Assembly (NCBI GenBank): GCA_004835665.1
Contig: RBKR01000003.1
Location: forward strand, 1,488,001 to 1,552,000
Origin: Phoma sp. XZ068
Taxonomy: Eukaryota > Ascomycota > Dothideomycetes > Pleosporales > Didymellaceae
Length of the DNA: 64,000 bases
Direction of reading: 5' to 3'
In this document: positions 54,233 through 64,000 of the stretch, in pieces
Numbering within the stretch: the first letter of the stretch is position 1
How the letters are laid out: every line of letters starts with the position of its first letter
Notes under the pieces: model-generated
The model's database searches: none
Told to the model about the DNA's origin: nothing
The model's input: only the letters and a program-made list of their open reading frames with translations
Translations under genes and position numbers: made by a program

Positions 54233-56098
54233 ACGGTTTCCATTTGTTTGATGTGTTCTTTGCATGACTCCCGGCGTTCACGAAGACAGGACGCATCGAC
54301 TCCAGCATAGACTGGGCTGGCCTTTATCTGCTGCGATGGCTCGCGCTCGTTGCATAGAGCACTGTATTTTGCACATGTTTATTATATCTCTCCATCACTT
54401 CGTCCTGCACACACTTTCCGTCAAGACATTCGGAACGACATATGCCGATTTACTAGTCCTTGTAATAGACCTCTACTTCAATCTCATCGCCATTTCTCCC
54501 TGAGGTGGAGTCGCTGCAAATAAGCTTTCGTATCACGGGCGCTCAACGCGTCTGTCCCGACCCACAGATCTCCTGGTGGTGGAGTGATGCTCGCCCTGCA
54601 TTTGAGCTTGTGCCTTGGCTGCATGATGTACAACATGCGGAGTCACTAGGACGGTACCGGTGCATACGATGTGGGTTTGATGTCGCACAGAAAGCTTGAA
54701 ATAGCAGCATCTGCGACCGGCAGCGAATGTGTACACTGAGGACATAGTGTGAGGCGCCAAGAGTGAGCTTGTAATAAAGATACCCAAAGCCTTCAGGCGC
54801 ACACTCAAGTTCATTCCACGCTGCAAATAGATGCCCAGCGGACATGCCTTGCCGCGCAATGTTGCTGTCTTGAAGCACAGGTCGGCGAGCTACCCCTATG
54901 AACGGGAGCATGTTACGCAAACAGCGGTTCCTGTGCCATCTCACAGCCGACGCTGTGTCACACCCTACTCCCTTGCACCGCGGGTTCGATGAACAAAAAC
55001 GGGTCGTCACAGAGGGTGTGCTCGATCCAGACCCATCCCACGGAGGGGGGCAGTAGGAGGTGTGTGATGACCATCAAAAGCAATACCAAGTGGAAAGTGA
55101 TGTCCCTGGGCGTCGTGGTCCAGCACAGAGTAAAATCTTAACCTTTGATATGTCGTCGAATCGTGAGCTACCAGCGGCTCCGCTTGAGTATCTAAGCACG
55201 CCAATTGGTCGCGATTATTGCAATTAAATGAGCGAACAGGAGGTCCGTTCCCTAGATGTTCGTCACGGGTTTCCGTTTGGCGGGCTCTGACAGCACTCCG
55301 GCGTGAGTCCGCCAGGTTAGCGTCATCGAGCCTGGTGCACTAGCAGGCGGTGAAGCCTAAACATTTCCAGCGATTGGCGACTAGCAGGAAACGTCAAACC
55401 AGTGCGGACCATAGGTGTCCGATGTAGACATCACGAGGTGGGCACCGGTGTGTTGCTCTGTTTGCTGGCAGAGCCGGGATCGGGAGGTTCAGGAAGACTC
55501 ACTGGGCGAAAGCAATGCATGCAGGGCGCTGTTGAGACTGGCAGTGGGGGCCCAAGAGATAGCTGTCTGGGGGGTAAGGGGAGGCCGGATGCTGATCTTG
55601 TACGTCGTGGTGATGAAGGGAGAAGGGTTCTATCAAGCGAGGCGTAACCTCGGCGGAAACATGCAGCGTCGGACTTGCTGGAAAGCTGAGGTTATGGAAG
55701 GGTGGAGGTGGTGTTTCAACTTTGTTGGCGCTTCGTTTCCAGGCCAAAATGGTAGCCTTGGCCGCGCCGTGAGGAATGCAGGTTGACGCATAGTCTACAA
55801 GGTCCCAATCCGTAGTCCACTACACGTACATGTACGTGTGCGTCTGCCGAAGCGCGCTTAGCAGCCGGCACTCTCCACTCACACCGCCGCTTCCCTTATC
55901 CCACTCGCGCCTGCCGCCCACATCAAGAGTGCCTGCACTGCGCTGATCTCTGCATCTTGAATGCGCGCCCACCCGAACCTTAGAGCTGGAGAGCGCCGAA
56001 ACTAAGCTCCCCTCAAACCTTAACAACGCACGCCCACCCGCATGTTACTCGAGTCCATCCTGACATCATTACCATAACTGCATGCGCGCTGCGGCGCA
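54233..56098. other. long intergenic region, no gene seen
   Basis: 1.87 kb between SED5 and the coiled-coil gene. Frames of up to about 155 codons occur (e.g. 54543-55010 minus) but start at non-ATG codons and show no motif. A pyrimidine-rich stretch from about 55860 to 56050 probably forms the leader of the next gene. No RNA gene or repeat was recognised. Confidence 0.45.
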
Positions 56099-57882
56099 AT
56101 GCCTCCACCACGAAGGGACGATGCCCTCACCACCATGCACATCTTCGACAACGCCACCTATCGGCGGGATGCACTCGGTCTGCCCGTAAATCAGAGCGAG
56201 GACGATGTCGATGCGCAGTTGGTACTGCTGGCAAGGGAGTCTGGCATCGAGGATCCTTACCGCTTCCTGTGCCCTGTGCAGGAGATGTCAAGAGCCCTGT
56301 CGACTACCACCGTCGGTAGCGCCCACAGCAGCTCACTATCGGTCCATTCCCACCAAACTCAGTCCACTGGCGTCACCGACCCTTCGAGGACTTCAAGAGA
56401 GCAGCCGCATGTTAAGCGCCTGCCCGCACAACAGACCACACCAACCCTCGCCCGGGCCTCTGTTACCCTCGACTCCACCATGGACTATTTCCCCGCAAAC
56501 TTCAAGCAGCGGCCCTCGGCCACGTCGACCTTTTCGGTTGCTCACTCCATTTCATCGAGCGCTTCCTCTTTACCGCAGACTAGCACACGCAGGAAACGTG
56601 CCTCGTTTCTTTCCATGTTCAGAAGGGACTCGAGGTAGGCTATCTTGGTCTGTATTGGCCCCACTTTGCTGACTGAACATGCAGTTCCTGCACATCTCCT
56701 TCGCATCACAGGCACCACGGCAAGGCAAGAGGGCCCAAACTCGAATGCGGCCATTCTCTATCCACCTCCGCCATTCGAGCTCACATCAAAGAGGCCCTGC
56801 TGGCCAAGGAAGGCGCGACACCAAGTTGCTGCGGCATTCCACTACCACGAGCCACCCTCGAGGTTGTCCTGACAAAGGAAGAGACTGATCTTGTTCTGGA
56901 AGGCGCCGTTCAGTCCCCAGAAATAAGTTCATTGCGAGACTCAGGCTACTCTGAGAACGGCATGTCGTCGATTGATTTGCCTCGACCAGCCCAGAAGGAC
57001 CCGCTACCAATAAAGTCAAATTCAGAGCCAAACACCCCACCTCGGCGTATCTCACTACAGCTACCAAACGGCAATTCGTTCCTTGCGAACGAAGCACTGA
57101 AGAGCTTTGAGTCTCAACAGAAGGAGCAGCTGGAACGGGTAGCAGCATTCGAAAACAACCAGCGGAAAGCACTTCTAGCTCACCACCACTGCTCGCTAGA
57201 GCGGCTTTCCGTTCAACACGAAAACAACAAGGAGGCACGGAAGGAGCATGTAAGCGAAGTCACACCACGTAACGTCACTCAATTTACTTACGCTACACAG
57301 CATGTCCTCGAGCTCGAAGACCTGGAAGACGCACAGATCACTGCAGAAGACAACCTGCGCAAGGCTCAGCATCTTGAAACACAGAATGTGGCAACTGCGT
57401 TGAAGCACATGGAGGCATATTGTCTCTCCTCGAATCCAGATCCAGATCTATCGCACACGGTCACAGAGGATGACTTTAAGAAGCTTGATCGCCAGCGTTT
57501 GATTCAGCAAGGTTTACCCCGGAGACACGAGAGCGCCATCAATGTCCTGCGGTCGCGGCAAGAACGCGCAACGAAGCTGAAGATGCAAAAGCAAGAAGCA
57601 GAACTAGCAGATATGGACGCAGAGTTCGAAAAGGAGAAGGCGGCAGAAGAATGGCAGCATGCGCAAGACTCGGAGCGCCTCAACGCAGTAATCGAGGCGC
57701 GGCGGAAGAGGCTTCAACAGAGATGGAATCTCAAATATGAAATGTGGCAGAAAGATTGGGAAAGCCAGCATGGCACTCAATTCGAGACCGTGGACTGGCC
57801 GCTCAAGGCACAGTATGGGAGCCTGATCTGCGGGATTCCTGAATTGAGCGAAACAACAGCGCCCATCCACGCTGCGGCGTAG
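56099..57882 (+). CDS. coiled-coil protein of unknown function with a Cys-Cys-Gly-Ile-Pro-like motif
   Basis: Exons 56099-56634, 56685-57249 and 57301-57882. The first intron is 50 bp. The second is 51 bp (GTAAGC..ACACAG), free of stops and a multiple of three, so retention would keep the frame; spliced length is 560 residues, unspliced 577. The N-terminus is Ser/Thr-rich and disordered, ending in a basic RKRASFLSMFRR patch. The middle reads IKEALLAKEGATPSCCGIPL, reminiscent of zinc-binding ends of fungal RING-like proteins, but too few Cys follow to call a zinc finger. The C-terminal 250 residues are strongly charged and helical (coiled coil), with LKHMEAYCLSS and ERLNAVIEARRKRLQQRW. I recognise no named family. 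Confidence 0.8.
57250..57300 (+). other. 51-nt stop-free intron (3n) of the coiled-coil gene
   Basis: The segment starts GTAAGCG, ends CTACACAG and has a branch-like TTTACTTAC, all typical of fungal introns. Removing it joins KEARKEH to HVLELEDLEDAQ, restoring a smooth heptad-like helix. Read through, it adds 17 uncharged residues (VSEVTPRNVTQ and on) that break the helix. Confidence 0.7.
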
Positions 57883-59367
57883 GTCTGCGGCGTAGTCCGG
57901 ACCGGTCCACCGATCCTTCAGCGAAACCCCTCAATTGCCGACTTGGATACCGCCACCCTTGTCAACCATCCTGATCATCGACTTGTGATTCCCGTCACTG
58001 CGCAACGTTACGAATACCCTACTGTTACTTTCGATATCACACCACTTTTGAGCGGCTTTCACAGGTGCATAGCGCGGCGCACTCTTTGCGCCATTACCCA
58101 GCATTTTCGTCACGTTTGCATCGCGCGCGACATCGCTCAAGCATACCACTTTTTATTACGATTTGCGTTCAAGCCGGTTTTTCTTCGTATAATATACCCC
58201 CTGCGTTATTACACGCACATTTTGAGTACATATAGCGGCAGCATCGGTGGCTTTCTGAGGTTGACGATGGATGACCCGAGGAGGCATGTTGGGTTGGCTT
58301 GGAACATAGATCCACGTGTGCAAGATGATGAGCGATGAGACGGTAGTTATATACCTAGAACGAGCAATTATGACATTCACACGTGGTGCAGATTTCATTC
58401 AGATTATGCAGCGCACGAAATTTCCTCAGCTTCAAGGATGGACTGCATGATGCTGAACAATCCACGAGTGCGCCAGCCGCACCTGTTCCCTCTTTGCATC
58501 GAAGTAAGAGCTAGTGTCAGGCTTTGCACTTACTCTCCAGCTCCCTCGAATCGTCCAAATGCCAGGTCATGGCTGGATATACGTAGGGTTATTGGCGTAC
58601 TTGAATCGATGCCGAATCCTGCGCTTCACATGCTTGTTATTGCTTATTTTCATCTTAGCACTTGTCTTCCCATCCACAATACATGCGGATTCGTGGATCC
58701 CCACACAAGCTTTTCGACGCGAAGCTTCAGCATACCAGTCGTCCCGTTTACTCTAGCCCCCTCGTTTGCATCTGATTACCTCATCTGGAAAGTGACGACT
58801 CCCCCATCGTCACTGCAGTTTTCTATGCTTACTTACCCCGCTTCGCCAGTGGATGCGGAAACCGTGGAGAGAGGAGTGTTGCGTAAGCGGTCGGTTGCTG
58901 TTCTCAAGGTGTGGTGTGGCTGGCTGACGTTGGTCTAGCTTTCGAGTTTGCGGATATGACGGGCAGACAAAGACCCCTTTTTTTGCGATTAAGCTTTCGC
59001 TGTTATGAAGCCGATTGAGAGGCGCTTTCTGGCAAAGCTTGTTTGTAGGGGATTGAAAACGGCAAGAGGTGTGCGTTGCGAGTTGATGAAGGTGTTCTTT
59101 CGTTTATGTTGTTTGTATGCAGATATTTGAGGACTACCTCTTAGTCTGTTTAACAATGTGCGCTCTGGCAAGGTGACGAGTTTAGATATCTTTTAGTACT
59201 TGCCTGCCTTGAGAAAGCGTCTCAATTTCAATAGCGATGTGGCGTCACTTCCTTCCATGTTGTATAACATGTGGTTCTTAAGTGTTGTGACTTGGCGGTT
59301 GTGCCACTCCCGCGACTGGGCTGAACGTCACGGCGCAATGTACATCTAACAATGAGAGCACCCGGCA
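57883..59367. other. intergenic region, no gene seen
   Basis: 1.49 kb between the coiled-coil gene and the kinase pseudogene. An ATG frame of 166 codons (58438-58938) lacks homology-like features. The region is AT-richer from 58940, consistent with flanking DNA. No repeat or RNA gene was recognised. Confidence 0.45.
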
Positions 59368-61091
59368 ATGCAATTGGCACACTCTTTCGCCAGATGTCTT
59401 TTCAGTCACGTCAGGCCCTCTGCTGTGACACGGTTCTCGCGAGCTCTCTCATTCACCAGCAGAGGCAAACCTATCACTCGCGAAGAGCTATTCAAGTATA
59501 CAAACGGTCGCTTCCTCGCTAACGAGGCGGAGGCCTGCAGCCGACGATATGTGCGATTTGACATTGATCAGTTGTGTGCTGTAGCTGCGGCAGCTGGTGA
59601 CAGTACTTCACCCATCAGAGCTATTGATACAATGGAAGGAGGCCTTAGTAAGGCTCTTCTTATCATGCAAAAAGAGGATGGGAGTGAAGTCATTGCTAAG
59701 ATCCCGTTCCCTATTGCCAGACCACCTAAGTATACCACCGCCTCTGAAGTGGCTGTTCTCAAATTTGGTAAGGCGCACGATCTCACATTAAATTCGATCC
59801 AAGACTGACCATATTGCCATTGGTAGTAAGTATGTTTACACGAGTTCCCGTTCCCAAGGCCCTAGCCTGGAGCTCTGACGCCTTGAACCCTGTTGGTTTT
59901 GAATACATAGTTATGGAGTATGCTCCTGGCGAACAATTGTTCACTACCTGGAGCGCCATGACTATCGAGGACCAATTCAATCTCGTTAAGCAATTAACGC
60001 AGTTCAAAGCCGACTTAGCATCAGTCCAATTTCCAGCCAACAGAAGTCTGTACCTCTGCGAGTCGATGACAGACAATGAGTCTTGCGTTGCTTACGACCA
60101 GAGCGTAGACCCTACTGGACAGTTTTGCATTGGGCCATCCTGCGAGCAAGCATGGGTGACATTACCTTCTCACAATAACAAACGACCTTATAAGTTGATT
60201 GCAGCATATTTCATTGACTGCACTGACGCTACTCTCCAGGGCCGCATTTATCATCTTTTGGTCTTGCGCTTGGAGAGCGCGAAACGGCCCGTGTTGAACA
60301 ACGGAGTTTATTCTTTAGCTTTTGTCCACCCCGCGTCTGTTGATGATCAACTCACTGTCCTGAACATGGCAAGAGAGGCCATGTCTAGGCTAGACACAGT
60401 AATGCTTATCAACAGGGTCTCACGGCCAGTCCTATGGCGCTGGAAGACCCAACTAAAATCTGCTCGATTATCGACTGGCAGTCAATTGTAGTCTCACCGC
60501 TATATCTACAAGCCTGCTTTCCAGAGTTCTTATCAGTTGACGATGACTATGTTATAGGCTTAACAGAACGACCGAAGCTACTGGAGGACTATCAAGACAT
60601 GGACGCCGATGACAAGAAGTTTGCTGAGCTCAAGTTTGAAGATACTAAGATATCTAAGTTCTACGAACTCAGCATTGCGAATCAACATCTATGGGCACAT
60701 CATGCCTTTCTTATACCGCAGTTCGCACGGGAGCTCTTTATTCTGTGTGCAGAGGTTTGTGTCGATACCACTCCGTGCCTGCCTAATTGAATTTGCCAAT
60801 GCCTGTAGTAAATTGAGATTCCCAGGTGCATGCCCTTTCAGCTTCAGCGATGGGGATATTCAAAAGCATGACCAGCAATTTCAGGACTATCGCGACTCCC
60901 ACCGAGTCCAAGAAACAGCTAGAATGCTTCTCAACACCGACTCTGAGGGGTAAATATCTCCGCAGCTTGATTTTGCAGAGCGGCAACGAATGAACACGGC
61001 ATTGTTACAAGATATTATGCGTAGGAGCGACGAATACAACATGACAAGGGAAGAAATTCGGCATATTTGGCCTTTCCCTGAGAAAAGATAG
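59368..61091 (+). pseudogene. broken AIM9-like phosphotransferase (APH fold) gene
   Basis: The N-terminal part is well preserved: exon 59368-59767, intron 59768-59826, then more coding. LFKYTNGRFLANEAEACSRR is the entry motif of the fungal AIM9-like kinase-fold family (APH superfamily), and PVPKALAWSSDALNPVGFEY its hinge. Homology then passes between frames: near 60240 to a second frame (LALGERETARVEQ), back near 60340 (ASVDDQLTVLNMAREAM), and at about 60437-60439 PVLW runs directly into LEDPTKICSIIDWQS in another frame, so the catalytic loop normally between them (H-x-D-L-H...N) is missing. A further shift occurs near 60770, and a TAA at 60951-60953 interrupts homology that continues to a TAG at 61089-61091 (EIRHIWPFPEKR). 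Five lesions make function very unlikely. Confidence 0.85.
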
Positions 61092-61997
61092 ATTCAAATT
61101 CGAAAGTAGTCTGATAGAATGTTCGCTGGGAATCTAAACTAGGAAAACCTTTCTACAAAGCCGGTCTGAAAATTCAATTAAATCAGCTACTTGCCTTGAG
61201 GGGACCCAATCTAATAGATTTTTTTATGTAGCTAAACACTTGGTATACCTACCGGAATTTTGGCAGCCCCTTCTTATCGCTCTTCTAACCACATGCACAA
61301 GACACAATCGCATTGTTCTTTGCTGCCTCACTGAGTCGAGCCGGTCGTTCTATTGCTGATCAGAGTCGAACGAGAATATGCACCAAAGAGCCGAAGAATT
61401 TCACCAGAGGCATTGCTGCGGTACTCAGCCCACACTGCGTAGATGGAAATACTTCAAAAGGCTACAAATGCTTCCTTCAGCAAGCCTGCAGGCTTTAATC
61501 TACAGCTTTCGAGTCAGGCAGTTGAATTATAGGACATCGAGGGAGTAACCGTTCCGGCTCGAGTTGTAAGCATTGCGGATATGTGTGACGTGGGCAAAGG
61601 CCGAGAGCGAAGTCATGTAGATTTTATATCAATTTAAGTGGCTTGGCAATGGGAGTGGTAATAGTGAGTCAAGGCACAGTGTAAGCACCTACCATTACCC
61701 AAGAAAGCTTGGAGTCGCCATCCCTGCATTGTTGGTGGAGACGTGTCTGAAGAGTTAGCCTGCTATACCTGCTTGTTCGCAGCTTCGGTGACGTGTTAGC
61801 ATAAGTGCCCAACTCCAGAAAAAAGCGCGCATATGATCACAACACAGCTGTAGCAAGAATAGTTTGAAGGTCGTAATGGAGTTTTCATTTCGTGCCGGAC
61901 GTCCCAAACCTATCGACTTTATAGGCGGGGCCCGTGCATTACCTCACGCCATAACCCAGGAATGCTGAAAAAGAACCGTAGCCTCACCGCTGTACAC
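61092..61997. other. intergenic region, no gene seen
   Basis: 906 bp between the pseudogene and the end of RPS2, which converge. It is AT-rich in its first third and has no supported feature. Confidence 0.5.
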
Positions 61998-62888
61998 TTA
62001 GTACTTCTTGCCCTCGCGGAGGATGTCGCTGTACTCCTCGAGAGGAGACCTTGTGAGAGCGGTCTCGCGCCACAGGTCGGGTGTAAGGAATCCGTATGTG
62101 TTGGCAACAGCGACGAAGGTGGCCTTCAGTGTGTTCTCGAGGGTCTTGGTGGAACCAGTGGATGCGGTGTAGGCATCCTGGACACCAGCCAACTGCAAGA
62201 GACGCTTGACAGCGGGGGAGGCGACGAGGCCGGTACCGCGGGGAGCGGGGATGAGACGGACGGTGACGGAACCGCACTTGCCGGACTCCTTGGTGGGGAG
62301 CGAGTGAGGCTCACCAAGGTTGGTGCCCCAGTAACCACGGCGGATGGGGACGACGGCGAGCTTGGCGATGATGATGGCAGCGCGGATGGCGGTCGCAACT
62401 TCCTTGGAGGTCTTGATACCGAGACCAATGTGGCCCTCAGAGTCACCGATGACGACGATGGCCTTGAAACGGGTACGCTGACCGGCACGGGTCTGCTTCT
62501 GGACGGGCTTGATCTTCATGACCTCGTCCTTGAGCTTGGGGAGGAAGAAGTCGACGATCTGGTACTCCTTGATGGGGAGAGAGTGGAGGTAGCTGCCAAC
62601 TGTCAGTCGCTGTCCGGCGCGTTGTGCGTGTGCTGCGCGTGAACGTACATTTCCTCCATGCTCTTGATCTTGCCGGCCTTTACGAGACGACCAAGCTTGG
62701 TGACGGGCTGCCATTCCTTCTCCTGCGCAATTGTCAATTCTGTGTCCATATCCTCAGATTCCTGCTGTGCGCACCTCGGACTTGCCGCCACGACGACCAC
62801 GTCCACGGCCGCGGCCACGGCCACGGTCACCACCACGGTCTCCACGAGATCCGAATCCGCCGCGAGCGGGAGCAGGAGCGTCAGCCAT
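61998..62888 (-). CDS. RPS2: 40S ribosomal protein S2 (uS5)
   Basis: A component of the small ribosomal subunit near the mRNA entry, important for decoding accuracy. Exons on minus: 62775-62888, 62649-62722 and 61998-62592 (introns 52 and 56 bp); 260 residues, the expected size. The N-terminus is Arg-Gly-rich (DRGGDRGRGRGRGRGRRGG), a usual methylation target in eukaryotic uS5. Then comes KEWQPVTKLGRLVKAGKIKS, MEEIYLHSLPIKEYQIVDFF, and the S5 domain with SEGHIGLGIKTSKEVATAIR, RRGYWGTNLGEPHSLPTKES and APRGTGLVASPAVKRLLQLA. Phase leaves only one usable acceptor at the third exon. A probable leader intron lies just upstream. Confidence 0.96.
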
Positions 62889-62912
62889 TTTGTAAGTCGG
62901 TGGAATGGACTA

Positions 62913-62967
62913 CTGTCGGTGCGAGGTCAGCGATGGTCGAGGAATGCAGCAGGCGCGGCGAACGTAC
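62913..62967 (-). other. possible 5'-leader intron of RPS2
   Basis: On the minus strand, 25 bp before the ATG, a segment starts GTACGTTCG and ends CACCGACAG. Its size (55 bp) and ends match the other introns here, and ribosomal protein genes often have leader introns. Confidence 0.4.
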
Positions 62968-63557
62968 GGTGGGAGTTCCTGAGGTTAGTGCTGTTGGTCG
63001 CAAAGTGGAAGTTGCGAACTTCAATATTGCAGAGCGGGTGGGAGCTAAGCGAGGCGCTAGTGCTCGCGGTGCAAGTGGGACCATCTCCATCATGCTTGTG
63101 AACCTCGCGAGCACATGCACTCAGAACATCGACACGTCAAAGATTTGGCACTGCACTGCCATACAGTGGAATTATCGCTGAGCGAGGGCAAATTTTCTGC
63201 ACGCTTGCAGACCTCTTCTCGTACTCTGGAGGTCTCCAGGTCTTGTGCGCAGCGATGTACTGCTCGCAAACAAACTCCTACCGCTGAGCTTATTGTCCCC
63301 AAGGCCGGACTCTATCAAAGCATGTGGTGCGCTCTTTCCATCTGATGCACTAATTAGATGTTTCTGGCGTACATCACGCGAGGTTGTCATCTGCAACTTC
63401 TTGATGGTGTGGAAGTTTTGCTGACCTAAGAACCTCCGCGCACCGTCATTCGTTCACATGCTCGAGGTAGCAACACCATAGCTCACCTGAACAAACAGTA
63501 CAGCTTTCACAGTTCCATGGCTCCAACAATTACTACCACACTGTAGAGTTTTCCACT
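62968..63557. promoter_or_regulatory. divergent region between RPS2 and the right-edge gene
   Basis: About 590 bp holding the promoters of two outward-facing genes. No CCAAT, TATA or known ribosomal-protein element was recognised with confidence. Confidence 0.4.
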
Positions 63558-64000
63558 ATGTCCTTAATAAACTCCGTCCTCGGTTCGTTCTCACCACCGC
63601 CATCAAAGTTCCGGAGGTCCTTCGAGGATCCTCACGCGCGCGACCATGAGCTGCCTCTCTACAACTCTCCACCACCGCCGCGTATACCACCGCCTGTAAC
63701 TGCTTCGCTGATATGGAGCGCTCCAAAAGCCAGCATCTCGCCTGCACCACGTGTCCCGGACGATGTGCTCACGTTGCAACGGCGCGCTCGCCATCTTGAG
63801 CAACAGCTCCAAGAGCTACTCGATGCGCAGGCAGACGGGCTTATGAATGGTCTCGGTGGAAACGACGGTATCTCTGATGACTTGGTGTCAAACGGTAGTA
63901 CCACGCCGACAGTCAGCAGTGTCCGCTCGGCGGATAAGAACCCAGAGAATAGCGACGATCAGCGCAAACCTCCCAGGAAGAAGCTAGGCCTCAGCACCGC
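63558..64000 (+). CDS. unknown protein, N-terminal part (partial)
   Basis: ATG 63558-63560 begins a frame that stays open to the right edge (147 codons). It reads MSLINSVLGSFSPPPSKFRR, then a Pro-rich stretch, then a helical Leu/Gln segment (LQRRARHLEQQLQELLDAQA), then a Ser/Thr/acidic linker and a basic KPPRKKLGLSTA at the edge. The helix suggests a coiled coil. I do not recognise the family, and the main domain probably lies beyond the window. Confidence 0.65.
   Translation, partial: MSLINSVLGSFSPPPSKFRRSFEDPHARDHELPLYNSPPPPRIPPPVTASLIWSAPKASISPAPRVPDDVLTLQRRARHLEQQLQELLDAQADGLMNGLGGNDGISDDLVSNGSTTPTVSSVRSADKNPENSDDQRKPPRKKLGLST

Noticed and set aside
54970..55000. GGGTTCGAT run resembling a tRNA T-loop
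   Set aside because: No acceptor stem, D-arm or anticodon arm could be paired around it; no tRNA elsewhere either.
54543..55010. 155-codon minus-strand frame
   Set aside because: Starts at a GTG, contains no recognisable motif, and composition is that of random DNA.
58438..58938. 166-codon ATG frame on plus
   Set aside because: No motif and no splice context; composition is irregular, so it was left as intergenic.
59368..61091. RIP as the cause of the kinase pseudogene
   Set aside because: The damage is mainly indels and a deletion; I did not see the dense C-to-T/G-to-A pattern and stop-rich AT shift expected of RIP.

Overview
The window is nuclear DNA of a filamentous ascomycete. Introns are 47-118 bp with GT..AG ends. 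Gene content is typically fungal: a Zn2Cys6 regulator, an AA9 polysaccharide monooxygenase, a membrane multicopper oxidase, a hyphal-type family 2 glycosyltransferase, syntaxin SED5 and a PDE2-type phosphodiesterase. A Dothideomycete (Pleosporales-like) is my best guess, from general impression of the gene set only. No bacterial operon, virus, CRISPR array, rRNA or convincing tRNA was seen.

Layout. 1-6.5 kb: start of the DNA primase large subunit (leaves the left edge), a HAD phosphatase of the PHO13 type and aspartyl aminopeptidase, all on minus, then the APC/C activator Cdh1 on plus, divergent from the aminopeptidase. 7.9-11.9 kb: a huge Ser/Thr-rich protein with STIG1-like Cys modules. 13-19.6 kb, all plus: a Zn2Cys6 regulator, an FAD oxidoreductase and an AA9 LPMO with a Gly-Ser repeat tail. 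20.5-23.6 kb: cAMP phosphodiesterase (minus), followed upstream by about 3 kb without a gene, including a very GC-rich block. 26.7-30.7 kb: a secreted acid phosphatase and a membrane-anchored multicopper oxidase, divergent around one promoter. 31.4-39.3 kb: a family 2 glycosyltransferase, an F-box protein and a BIRC6/UBE2O-like E2 enzyme. 40-52.2 kb, all minus: a small unknown protein and two very large disordered proteins. 53-57.9 kb: SED5 and a coiled-coil protein. 59.4-61.1 kb: a broken AIM9-like kinase pseudogene. 62-64 kb: ribosomal protein uS5 (RPS2) and the start of an unknown gene leaving the right edge.

The genes are mostly independent housekeeping units. Several concern regulated proteolysis (Cdh1, F-box protein, E2), secretion or the cell surface (LPMO, phosphatase, oxidase, glycosyltransferase, SED5, STIG1-like protein), or cAMP signalling. 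I see no secondary-metabolite cluster and no transposon. Splice sites were placed by eye, using GT/AG, reading phase and continuity of family motifs; each multi-exon model below closes in frame. The points most worth a second look are the STIG1-like giant protein, the E2 with its Cys-rich N-terminal segment and RG tail, the repeated IGxGDVS motif in the 2235-residue protein, the disabled AIM9-like gene, and possible PKA sites in the phosphodiesterase tail.
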